In this document: positions 50,841 to 58,664 of the stretch, one piece after another
How positions within the stretch are numbered: the stretch's first letter is position 1
Layout: every line of letters begins with the position of its first letter
Assembly: GCA_016938695.1 (NCBI GenBank)
Contig: JAFGUC010000006.1
Location: 229,633-293,632 of the forward strand
Reading direction: 5' to 3'
From: Candidatus Woesearchaeota archaeon
Lineage (GTDB): Archaea; Nanobdellota; Nanobdellia; Woesearchaeales; JAFGUC01
DNA length: 64,000 bases
Notes under the pieces: generated by a model
The model's input: the letters and a program-made list of their open reading frames with translations, nothing else
Told to the model about the DNA's origin: nothing
The model's database searches: none
Translations under genes and position numbers: made by a program

Positions 50841-51863
50841 TTACTCAACAATTCTTGTTTCTAGCTTTTCTAAGTCACAAAAGTCTGATGCGAAGTTATA
50901 TGCTCCTGCATTTAGAAAAACAAGTTCGTCTCCAATTTTTGGTTCATTTAAGTAAACTCTATATCTAAATAAATCCATTGAACATGGTGTTTGTCCTTTG
51001 ATTACAAATGGATTTCCTTTTTCAAGTTCACCTTCGATTTTTAGTTTTACTGGAACTACGATTGCATCCATATCAGTATTATACACTGATGCATCAATAA
51101 TTATGTTGTTCTCATAAATACTTATTATTTTTGTGATAAGTTTTCCTGCAGGTGCTGCGATAAAACGCCCTGGTTCAATAATTAGTTTTATTGAATGATT
51201 ATTTAAGAACTCTTTAAATTCTAGAATTCTTTTGAAAATTGAATCAACAACCTTAATATTTGTGTTAGCATATTCACTTGGAAGTCCTCCTCCAATATTA
51301 AATACGTTTATTTTTTCTAATACTTCTGGTTCGAACATATTTTCAATTTCGTATACAAGATTCCATTCACTCATGTTTTGAGTTTTTCTGTGAAAATGTA
51401 TTCCAATTTCATTGAATTTTGATTTGTCAAGTTCTTTTATTCTTTTATTTACTGTTTCAACATCTATTCCAAAAACAAAATATCTTTCTGTTTTAATTGA
51501 GTTTTCTCTGAGTTTTACTCTTAGTGAAAGATTTGGTTTGAGTTCTTGATGTTTTTCTAAGTATGTTAAAAAAGTATCTAAATCTCTTTCGTTGTCGACA
51601 ACAAAGTAATTTATTTTTTTATCAACTAGCTCTTGAATAAATTCTTCATTCCAACCTTGTGCAAGAAAAATTATTCTTGAAAGATCTTTTATATGTTTTA
51701 ATTCATTTTTTAGGTGAATACTAAACATTGAATCAGTATTTTCTTCTAATATTTTTGTCACGTCTTGATTTGTTTTTGAACTGTATGTTATTCTATTTGA
51801 TATTTCTTTTAGTGTGTTGTACTGTTGTAACACAATGCTTTTTGATATTGTGAAATGTGCCAT
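50841..51863 (-). CDS. PLP-dependent decarboxylase (ornithine/diaminopimelate type)
   Basis: A 340-residue fold-type III PLP decarboxylase. The Schiff-base Lys30 is in RITYSSKTNQDV (24-35), substrate and phosphate contacts in INVFNIGGGLPSEY (about 185-198), LIIEPGRFIAAPAG (about 228-241) and GQTPCSMDLFRY (about 292-303). Members decarboxylate ornithine, lysine, arginine, diaminopimelate or carboxynorspermidine; which one cannot be read. It begins one base after the deoxyhypusine synthase gene ends, suggesting it makes the polyamine donor for deoxyhypusine. Confidence 0.85.
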   Translation of the reverse strand: MAHFTISKSIVLQQYNTLKEISNRITYSSKTNQDVTKILEENTDSMFSIHLKNELKHIKDLSRIIFLAQGWNEEFIQELVDKKINYFVVDNERDLDTFLTYLEKHQELKPNLSLRVKLRENSIKTERYFVFGIDVETVNKRIKELDKSKFNEIGIHFHRKTQNMSEWNLVYEIENMFEPEVLEKINVFNIGGGLPSEYANTNIKVVDSIFKRILEFKEFLNNHSIKLIIEPGRFIAAPAGKLITKIISIYENNIIIDASVYNTDMDAIVVPVKLKIEGELEKGNPFVIKGQTPCSMDLFRYRVYLNEPKIGDELVFLNAGAYNFASDFCDLEKLETRIVE

Positions 51864-51864
51864 T

Positions 51865-52809
51865 TTAGTTGTCCTCTAAAAGTCCATCTTCTTTTAGAAC
51901 TTCCATAGCATAGATCATTGCAAGTGGGAACATAATGGTTACATCTCCATTTACTGTTGCGATGTCTGATTCGTCTTTGACTTTTCCCCATGATTTTGCT
52001 TCATTAGTTGTGGCACCAGACATTGAGCCAGATGTTTTATGCGCAGTAGTCATATAGATTGCGTATTCTGCTCCACCGTTAAGTAAACAAGCTAGAATTG
52101 CGTGGTGTTTTGAGATACTTCCACCAAGTGCAATTACACCTTTTTTATCATCTTGACTTGTGCATAGTAAGATGTTACCAAAGTCTTTGACTACATCAAC
52201 AATAAAGTCTTTGTGTTTTTGTTGAAATAAGAAAAGATGAAATCCAAATGCGCCGTCAGTTATTGCTGGACAAAAAATAGGGACATTGTTTTTTGCTGCT
52301 TGATATAAGATTGATGATTCATCATCAAGCATTAAACCAATTTCTTTGAGCATTTCAGAAACTGCCCAAGTTTTTTGTTTTTCATATAGTTTATTTAGAA
52401 TTGGAGTTATTCTATCTTCAAAATTCATATAGCTTTCAGTGTTTATGAAAAGATTTCCAACTCTATTTATTCCTTTTTCATGAAGTTCAACATCGTCTGT
52501 ATTGAAATTTCCAATCTTGAATTTTTCTCCAGTTGCTTTCATTATGTCTTCTTCAAGACCGCCAACTGTTGTTACGATAATGTCTGCAAGTTTTAGTTTA
52601 ATTATTTGGGCAAAAAATCCTCTTAGTCCACTAGTTACCATGTTTGAAGTGAATGTTAGGAAAATTTTTGCGCTGTTTTTTTTCATCTTTACGATGACTT
52701 CACTTGCCTTTTTTAGTTCCACACTTTGAAATCCTATGTTACCATAGTTTTGAACGAGTTCTTTTACAGTTAAATTTGGTTTCCAATTAAAGTCTTTTAC
52801 ATATTCCAT
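51865..52809 (-). CDS. dys: Deoxyhypusine synthase
   Basis: A 314-residue enzyme that transfers an aminobutyl group (from spermidine, or from agmatine-type donors in some archaea) to Lys of aIF5A. Family segments FLTFTSNMVTSGLRGFFAQI (50-69), DIIVTTVGGLEEDI (76-89), IFCPAITDGAFGF (178-190), and the active-site GGSISKHHAIL (229-239, Lys234) followed by AEYAIYMTTAHKTSGSMSGATTNEAKSWGK (247-276) are intact. A GAGGTAT Shine-Dalgarno precedes the ATG. The PLP decarboxylase follows directly. Confidence 0.94.
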   Translation of the reverse strand: MEYVKDFNWKPNLTVKELVQNYGNIGFQSVELKKASEVIVKMKKNSAKIFLTFTSNMVTSGLRGFFAQIIKLKLADIIVTTVGGLEEDIMKATGEKFKIGNFNTDDVELHEKGINRVGNLFINTESYMNFEDRITPILNKLYEKQKTWAVSEMLKEIGLMLDDESSILYQAAKNNVPIFCPAITDGAFGFHLFLFQQKHKDFIVDVVKDFGNILLCTSQDDKKGVIALGGSISKHHAILACLLNGGAEYAIYMTTAHKTSGSMSGATTNEAKSWGKVKDESDIATVNGDVTIMFPLAMIYAMEVLKEDGLLEDN

Positions 52810-52823
52810 TTTGAATATACCTC

Positions 52824-52883
52824 AAGTAAGTTTTAGATAAAAAATTATGTAGTCTGTTGACTAAGTAAGTTTTGAGAAAAAGT
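52824..52883 (+). repeat. Direct repeat AAGTAAGTTTT in the dys leader
   Basis: AAGTAAGTTTTAGATAAAAA at 52824 and AAGTAAGTTTTGAGAAAAAG at 52863, 39 bases apart, in the divergent gap between dys and the sugar epimerase gene. They may be operators or part of the dys promoter. Confidence 0.35.
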
Positions 52884-53001
52884 ACATTTAGCTATTTGAT
52901 TTAACAAAATTGCTCATATTTTGTGTTTTGAGGTGTTTCATTTAAAAATGTTTTGTTTTTATGTGATACATTTTTAAATTCCTAATTTAATTTTAGTGTA
53001 A

Positions 53002-53943
53002 ATGGAAACTGTTTTGGTAACTGGTGGTGCTGGTTTTATTGGAAGTCATTTGTGTGAATCTTTGTTAAAACAAGATTATAGAGTTATTTGTGTTGATTTG
53101 TTAGATAACGATTTGACTGAACTAAAATTACGTAATGTTGATAATATTTTATCGAATCCTAATTTTTTTTTGTATTCTAAGAATATTAATATCTTTGAAG
53201 AAATTTCATCTATTTTTGAATCTAATCAAATTGATTATGTTATTAATTTAGCTGCTAAGACTGGAGTTCGAGATTCTTTTTTAAATCCCGAATTATATTT
53301 TGAGACAAATATTTTTGGATTATTTAATGTTTTAAAACTTGCTTCAAAATATAAGGTTAAAAAATTTATTTTTTCATCCTCTTCAAGTGTATATGGAAAT
53401 AATAAAAAAATTCCTTTTTCTGAGAATGATCTTGTTGAAAATCAAATAAGTCCCTATGCTGTTTCAAAACGTTCTGGAGAATTGCTTTGTAAAATGTTTA
53501 GTGATTTGAATGATTTAGATGTTGTTTGTTTTAGATTCTTCACGGTATATGGCCCTCGTGGTCGTGAAGATATGGCAATTTCTAAATTTGTTAGAGCAAT
53601 TGATTCAGGAGAACATATTTCATTATTTGGCGATGGAACATCTCAACGTGATTATACTTATGTGTCTGATATTGTTGATGGTATTGTTGCTTCATTAAAA
53701 TTAAAGTCTAGGTTTGAGATTATTAATTTAGGTGATTCCAATCCTATAACATTAATTAATCTTGTTAGAATAATCGAACGTGTATTGGGAAAAACCGCAA
53801 CAATTGATTTTTTATCTTCTCAAGTTGGTGATGTAGATGTTACTTTTGCAGATATTTCTAAGGCTAATAAATTACTGAATTATGTTCCTAAGGTTTCTGT
53901 TGAAACGGGTATTGCTAAATTTGTTGAATGGTATAAAAATTAA
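53002..53943 (+). CDS. NAD-dependent sugar epimerase (UDP-glucuronate 4-epimerase-like)
   Basis: A 313-residue short-chain dehydrogenase/reductase. NAD-binding LVTGGAGFIGSHLCE (5-19), catalytic SSSSVYG (126-132) and YAVSKRSGE (about 152-160, YxxxK), FRFFTVYGPRGREDMA (about 176-191), RDYTYVSDIVDGI (about 213-225). The pattern is that of UDP-glucuronate 4-epimerase (CapI/LpsL type) rather than GalE. Likely supplies surface polysaccharide or glycan precursors. TATA-like TTTTAAATT about 26 bases before the ATG. It converges on the RelA/SpoT gene. Confidence 0.88.
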   Translation: METVLVTGGAGFIGSHLCESLLKQDYRVICVDLLDNDLTELKLRNVDNILSNPNFFLYSKNINIFEEISSIFESNQIDYVINLAAKTGVRDSFLNPELYFETNIFGLFNVLKLASKYKVKKFIFSSSSSVYGNNKKIPFSENDLVENQISPYAVSKRSGELLCKMFSDLNDLDVVCFRFFTVYGPRGREDMAISKFVRAIDSGEHISLFGDGTSQRDYTYVSDIVDGIVASLKLKSRFEIINLGDSNPITLINLVRIIERVLGKTATIDFLSSQVGDVDVTFADISKANKLLNYVPKVSVETGIAKFVEWYKN

Positions 53944-55932
53944 TTATTCTTCGTTGTTGCTGAATCTAATGTTTAGAACGCCTTTAAATTTTGACATAGA
54001 ATCTATTATTTTCTCAAAATCTTTTTTGTATTCTTTCTTCATTCTGAGTTTTATTAGGATTTGATTATTCTTTTCTGATTCTGTTGTTACACCTATTATT
54101 TTAATGAAATTTTCTGCAATTTTGTTTAGAATTTCTGCTAGTAAGCCTAATTTATCTTCAACTTTTATTTCAGCAACAACTTCATCAGAATCTTTTAGTG
54201 CAATCCACATTATATTTGATTCACGACTATTTACTAAAGTGTAAATGTTAGAACAGTCTGATTTATGAACGGTTATTTTTTCATCTTTAGTATAAAATGC
54301 TTTTATTGGATCGCCATATTTTGGATTGCAACATTTTGATAATTTAATAGGTCTTTTTTTACCAATAACTTCTAAAAGTTTTGTGTGATCTCCTGCAATT
54401 TGAGTTAGTATTTTTTTATCTTTTGGCGGAGTTCTATTTTCTTTTATTATTCGTTCTTTTGTTAAACCCAGGATGTTTTTTATTTTGCTTTTTGCTTTTG
54501 ATGTTTTTACAAAGTTAAGCCATTGTCTTGATGGTGTTGAATCTGGTTTAGTTATTATTTCAACAACGTCACCAGGTTTAATTGGAGTATCTAAAGAAAC
54601 TGTTTTTCCATTTATTTTTGCTTGATTACATTTGTTTCCTATATTTGAATGTACTTCGTATGCAAAGTCAATTGGAGTTGCGTCAATAGGAAGACTAATT
54701 GGGTCGCCCATTGGAGTTAGTGCAACAATTTCGTTTTCGAAAAGATTTACTTTTAAGTTTTCAACGAATTCTCTTGCGTTTCCACTGTGTCGTTTCCAAT
54801 CTAGAACTTGTTTCATCCAACTAATTTTTCGATCGAAATGTTTGTCACGTTCTGTTTCTTTGTATTTCCAGTGTGCAGCAATTCCATCTTCAGCTGTAAT
54901 ATGCATGTCTCTTGTTCTAATTTGGATTTCTAGAAGTTTTTTATCGTCTGTAGCAACAGTTAAGTGTATACTTTGATATCCATTATTTTTTGGATTTTTT
55001 ATATAATCTTTTAGTCTGCCTGTTTTTAATTTCCATAATTTTAGAATTACTTCGTTAAGTGCTGTATAACAGTCTGGTATTGAGTCGACAATAATTCGTA
55101 TTGCAATAAGATCGTAGATTTCTTCTAGAGTCTTATTGTACTTTTTCATCTTTTTGTAGATTGAATGAAAATACTTTGCACGACCATACACTTCTGCATT
55201 TAAGCCTATTTTTTCTAATTCTTGATTAATTTGCTTGATGTATTCTTGAGTCTTTTTTTCTCGTATCTCTCTTTTTTCAGAGATTTCTGATTTTAATTTT
55301 TGATAAATTTCTGGTTCTAAGTATCTTAATGATAAATCTTCTAGTTCTCCTTTGACTTTCCAGACGCCCAATTTTTCTGCAATTGGAGCATAAATATCAA
55401 TTGTTTCTTTGGCAATTCTTTCTTGTTTGTCTGGTCTGAAAAATTTTAAGGTCTGCATATTGTGCAAGCGATCTGCTAATTTAACTAGCATAACTCTGAT
55501 GTCTTTTGCACTTGCAAGAAGAATTTTTCTTATGTTTTCGGCTTTAAAGTCTTCTTTTGTTGGAAAGTTTCCTTCAATTTTTGTTGTTCCTTCAACAATG
55601 TTTGCGACTTCTTCACCAAATTCTTTTTTGATTTGTTCAATTGTTAAGTCTGTGTCTTCAACGACGTCGTGTAGAATTCCTGCACAAATTGTTTTGGAAT
55701 CTGTTTTTAGTTCAACGAGGATTTTTGCAACACTAAGTGGATGAACAATGAATGCTTCACCTGATGCACGCATTTGTCCTTTGTGTGCGTCATATGCTAT
55801 TCTTATGGCTTTTTTTATTGCAGTTATGTCGCCATATGGATTGTAGTTTGCGATTGCTTTTAGAAGATTATCTGTGTATTCTTGGAGTCTTTCTTCACTT
55901 TGGATGTCTAATTCTTCTTTTTTGCCAATCAT
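53944..55932 (-). CDS. rsh: Bifunctional RelA/SpoT (ppGpp synthetase/hydrolase)
   Basis: A 662-residue long RSH protein. HD hydrolase domain about 45-200: His50, His64, HDVVED (88-93), DRLHNMQ (154-160). Synthetase domain about 235-390: VYGRAKYFHSIYKKM (248-262), GRLKDYIKNPKNNGYQSIH (305-323; RxKD-type as in bifunctional enzymes) and EIQIRT (335-340). TGS domain follows about 395-460 (ALTPMGDPISLPIDATPIDFAYEVH) and an ACT domain is C-terminal (about 590-655). All key residues are intact. In bacteria it makes and removes (p)ppGpp in response to stress. Long RSH proteins are rare in archaea, so this suggests acquisition from bacteria. Its stop abuts the epimerase gene. Confidence 0.95.
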   Translation of the reverse strand: MIGKKEELDIQSEERLQEYTDNLLKAIANYNPYGDITAIKKAIRIAYDAHKGQMRASGEAFIVHPLSVAKILVELKTDSKTICAGILHDVVEDTDLTIEQIKKEFGEEVANIVEGTTKIEGNFPTKEDFKAENIRKILLASAKDIRVMLVKLADRLHNMQTLKFFRPDKQERIAKETIDIYAPIAEKLGVWKVKGELEDLSLRYLEPEIYQKLKSEISEKREIREKKTQEYIKQINQELEKIGLNAEVYGRAKYFHSIYKKMKKYNKTLEEIYDLIAIRIIVDSIPDCYTALNEVILKLWKLKTGRLKDYIKNPKNNGYQSIHLTVATDDKKLLEIQIRTRDMHITAEDGIAAHWKYKETERDKHFDRKISWMKQVLDWKRHSGNAREFVENLKVNLFENEIVALTPMGDPISLPIDATPIDFAYEVHSNIGNKCNQAKINGKTVSLDTPIKPGDVVEIITKPDSTPSRQWLNFVKTSKAKSKIKNILGLTKERIIKENRTPPKDKKILTQIAGDHTKLLEVIGKKRPIKLSKCCNPKYGDPIKAFYTKDEKITVHKSDCSNIYTLVNSRESNIMWIALKDSDEVVAEIKVEDKLGLLAEILNKIAENFIKIIGVTTESEKNNQILIKLRMKKEYKKDFEKIIDSMSKFKGVLNIRFSNNEE

Positions 55933-55977
55933 CTTACGTTTTACTAATTTTTCTCTTTTTAAAGACTTTTTGTAAAA

Positions 55978-55988
55978 ACTTATAAATC
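55978..55988 (+). promoter_or_regulatory. TATA box for kae1
   Basis: ACTTATAAATC centred about 26 bases before ATG 56010, within the 77-base divergent gap between rsh and kae1. Confidence 0.6.
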
Positions 55989-56009
55989 TAATATTTAATA
56001 TTTTATTCT

Positions 56010-57041
56010 ATGATTTGCTTAGGTATTGAATCAACCGCGCATACTTTTGGTATTTCAGTTATAAAATATACAAAAAAATTAGAAGTTTTGTCAAATGTTA
56101 GAGATTTATATACAACTGAATCTGGTGATGATGTTGAAGGAATGATTCCATTTAAAGTTTCTCAACATCATTTGGATTGTTGTGATTCTGTTTTTAAAAA
56201 ATCATTAGAGTTAGCTAATGTGAAATTATCTGACATTGATTTAATTTCATTCTCACAGTCTCCAGGATTAGGTCATACTTTGCGAATTGGATCTATGTTT
56301 GCAAAGTTTATTTCGAGAATATATGATATTCCTATTGTCGGCGTAAATCATTGTATTGCTCATTTGGAGATTGGACGTGCTTTGGCACAAGATTCTTTTG
56401 GTAAAGGATGCAAAGATCCTGTTTTATTGTATGCTTCTGGTGCTAATACTCAAATTATTGCGTATGCTGAAGGAAAATATAGAATTTTTGGTGAGTCTTT
56501 AGATATTGGTGTTGGGAATTTTTTGGATACTCTTGCTCGTTATATGGGTCTAGGTTTTCCAGGTGGTCCAAAATTATATGAACTTTCAAAAAAATTTACT
56601 ACAAAGAATCATCGTGTGATAAATGTTCCATATTCTGTTAAAGGAATGGATGTTAACTTTGGTGGTATTCTCACTTTTTTGAAAAGAAAGTATGATTCAA
56701 AGGAATATAACTCGATTGAAATTGCGTATTCTGCACAAGAATATGTTTTTGCAATGTTAATTGAAGTTAGTGAGCGTGCAATGGCTCATTGTGGTAAGAC
56801 TGAATTGCTTTTAGGTGGAGGAGTTGCTTGTAATTTACGTCTTCAAGAGATGGCAAAAATCATGTGTTCTGAACGTAACGGTAAATGTTTTATCTTGCCT
56901 AATGAATTTAATGTTGATAATGCTGCGATGATTGCTTACCTTGGTTGTTTGGTGTTTAAATCAACAGGACCTGGAAAAATCGAGGATTTAGATATTTCTC
57001 CTTATTTACGAACAGATGACGTCGATGTAACTTGGCGATAG
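56010..57041 (+). CDS. kae1: tRNA N6-adenosine threonylcarbamoyltransferase Kae1
   Basis: A 343-residue ASKHA-fold enzyme making the t6A modification at position 37 of ANN-decoding tRNAs, as part of KEOPS. Start MICLGIESTAHTFGISVI (1-18), metal ligands His114 and His118 in NHCIAHLE (113-120), LYASGANTQIIAY (about 140-152), DTLARYMGLGFPGGPKLYEL (about 176-195) and LLLGGGVACNLRLQEM (about 267-282) are all intact. The protein lacks the Bud32 kinase fusion seen in some archaea. Leaderless start by TATA box. Confidence 0.95.
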   Translation: MICLGIESTAHTFGISVIKYTKKLEVLSNVRDLYTTESGDDVEGMIPFKVSQHHLDCCDSVFKKSLELANVKLSDIDLISFSQSPGLGHTLRIGSMFAKFISRIYDIPIVGVNHCIAHLEIGRALAQDSFGKGCKDPVLLYASGANTQIIAYAEGKYRIFGESLDIGVGNFLDTLARYMGLGFPGGPKLYELSKKFTTKNHRVINVPYSVKGMDVNFGGILTFLKRKYDSKEYNSIEIAYSAQEYVFAMLIEVSERAMAHCGKTELLLGGGVACNLRLQEMAKIMCSERNGKCFILPNEFNVDNAAMIAYLGCLVFKSTGPGKIEDLDISPYLRTDDVDVTWR

Positions 57042-57081
57042 GACAAAAATAATTTAAATGAATAGTCCTTGTTGATTATTT

Positions 57082-57900
57082 ATGTTTAAGAAATTTTTGA
57101 GTCGATTTTTTCATTCTGAAACTACATCTAATTATGTAGAGGTAAATGGAATTAGAGTACACTATCTAAAAAGTGGATTCAATCCTTTTGTGAAAGTTGT
57201 TTTTTTACATGGTTTAGGTGGTGGTTCAAAGGTTTATTCTCATACTATTGAATTATTATCTAAGAAATATGAGGTTTATGCATTGGATTATCCTTCCTTT
57301 GGTGAAACCCAGTTGTTAGATAAACCTTGGGAAATCAAAGATTTTGCTGATCTGATTGAAGGATTTATTCGTACTTTGAATTTAGGAAGAGTTGTTCTGA
57401 TTGGACACTCGGCTGGCGGATTAATTTCTGTTGAGTTTTCAAGCAGAAAGGATGCATCAAAATACATTAAAAAATTAGTGTTAATTGATTCTGCTGGTCT
57501 ACAAAAATCTGTAAGTGATTTAGAATTTGTATTTAGATTAGCTTTTTTGAATCCTATGAATCATTATTTTGAGCTTCGTAAAAATTTACGTCTTAATACG
57601 TTAAAGCTTGCAATTGGTAATATTTTTAAGATGGTTGGACGAAGTTTGAAACGAAAAAATGTAAATATTTTCAAGACTTTAGTTGGAAGCTGGACTTATA
57701 CTGTTGAAAGTAAATTAAGAAACATAAAAGTTCCGACAATTATTCTTTGGGGAACTGATGATGAATTGTTCCCTGTTGCTCATGCATATTATTTTAAAAG
57801 TTCAATAAAAAATTCTAAGCTTTATTTTTTCAAAGGATTTCACAACTGGGTTGTTTTTACTCCTGAGATTGGAGAGGACGTTTTGTTAAGAAAAATTTAG
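57082..57900 (+). CDS. Alpha/beta hydrolase
   Basis: A 272-residue esterase/lipase-like hydrolase. Oxyanion-hole HGLGGG (about 43-48), nucleophile elbow GHSAGG (about 109-114, Ser111), acid in LWGTDDELFPVAHA (about 226-239), and catalytic His in FKGFHNWVVF (about 251-260). The substrate is unknown. A TATA-like AATTTAAATG is 27 bases upstream of ATG 57082. No signal peptide is seen. Confidence 0.85.
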   Translation: MFKKFLSRFFHSETTSNYVEVNGIRVHYLKSGFNPFVKVVFLHGLGGGSKVYSHTIELLSKKYEVYALDYPSFGETQLLDKPWEIKDFADLIEGFIRTLNLGRVVLIGHSAGGLISVEFSSRKDASKYIKKLVLIDSAGLQKSVSDLEFVFRLAFLNPMNHYFELRKNLRLNTLKLAIGNIFKMVGRSLKRKNVNIFKTLVGSWTYTVESKLRNIKVPTIILWGTDDELFPVAHAYYFKSSIKNSKLYFFKGFHNWVVFTPEIGEDVLLRKI

Positions 57901-57901
57901 T

Positions 57902-58012
57902 CTATTTGTAAAACCATTTCATTATTTCATGGAAAACAACAAGAATTATTCTGAAAGGAAGATATAAAATATAGAAAAAAATTAGAAATAAAAAAGCAAA
58001 AAGCTTTTTCAT
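57902..58012 (-). CDS. Tiny single-TM protein (36 residues)
   Basis: MKKLFAFLFLIFFYILYLPFR-like ORF of 36 codons: one strongly hydrophobic helix (about 4-27) and an aromatic/basic end MKWFYK. It starts 3 bases after the stop of the repeat protein gene on the same strand and could be translated from the same mRNA. Small size makes it uncertain. Confidence 0.35.
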   Translation of the reverse strand: MKKLFAFLFLIFFYILYLPFRIILVVFHEIMKWFYK

Positions 58013-58014
58013 TT

Positions 58015-58557
58015 TTATTGATATTTCTTAGGTACAGCGTTTACAACTCTAACATCGCTTGCTGGTTTAGTAACACTTACAACTTTTTCTGCTTTTTTGT
58101 AAGTTTTACCAATCTTAGCCATGTAAGTTATTTTAACACCGTAAACACTTTTCTTGCCAACTTTTAGAGCTGCAGGTTTACTAACTGCAATTCCTTTAAC
58201 TTTGCTTGCAAGAACAATCTTTTTTGATTTAAAGACTTTTTTAACTTCTTTTTTGTCTTTTTTCTCAACAGTGTAAACTAAGAATTTTTCAGTAGGTTTA
58301 GCAAGATCAGCTTTTTTCTTTTTTTTGCCGCCTTTTCTGTTCATTGAAACTTCACAAACATTTCCGGATTTGTCAAGGTAATACATGAAACCTTTTTTTC
58401 TGGTAACGCCTGCTTTTGCAACAACTTGCTTTTTACCGTTTGCTTTACTGTTTCCTCTCTTCATTGGAGCTCTTGCTACATCACCACTTTTGTCGATGAA
58501 GTATAAGAAACCTGATTCTCGCTCCACACCTAATTTAGCAACTACTTTGCCAGCCAT
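58015..58557 (-). CDS. Small basic protein with two tandem motif repeats
   Basis: A 180-residue lysine-rich protein with two clear copies of a 30-residue motif: residues 5-34 (VVAKLGVERESGFLYFIDKS then GDVARAPMKR) and 45-74 (VVAKAGVTRKKGFMYYLDKS then GNVCEVSMNR), joined by a basic linker. The C-terminal half (95-180) is a different, lysine-rich segment. I recall similar motif proteins from DPANN archaea, but cannot verify it. The high basic charge suggests nucleic acid or chromatin binding. A GAGGTGATT Shine-Dalgarno (58565-58573) and TATA-like AGTATTTAAACAT upstream suggest strong expression. Confidence 0.65.
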   Translation of the reverse strand: MAGKVVAKLGVERESGFLYFIDKSGDVARAPMKRGNSKANGKKQVVAKAGVTRKKGFMYYLDKSGNVCEVSMNRKGGKKKKKADLAKPTEKFLVYTVEKKDKKEVKKVFKSKKIVLASKVKGIAVSKPAALKVGKKSVYGVKITYMAKIGKTYKKAEKVVSVTKPASDVRVVNAVPKKYQ

Positions 58558-58564
58558 TTTTCCT

Positions 58565-58573
58565 AATCACCTC
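58565..58573 (-). promoter_or_regulatory. Strong Shine-Dalgarno for the repeat protein
   Basis: GAGGTGATT on the minus strand, 7 bases before ATG 58557, with a TATA-like TATTTAAACAT at 58607-58617 farther upstream. Confidence 0.6.
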
Positions 58574-58664
58574 TATTGATAAGAATTAATAGAATACTAA
58601 TAAAATATGTTTAAATACTTTTTGTTTTTATTCCGTTTTAACGACGACAAATGATATATATTTT

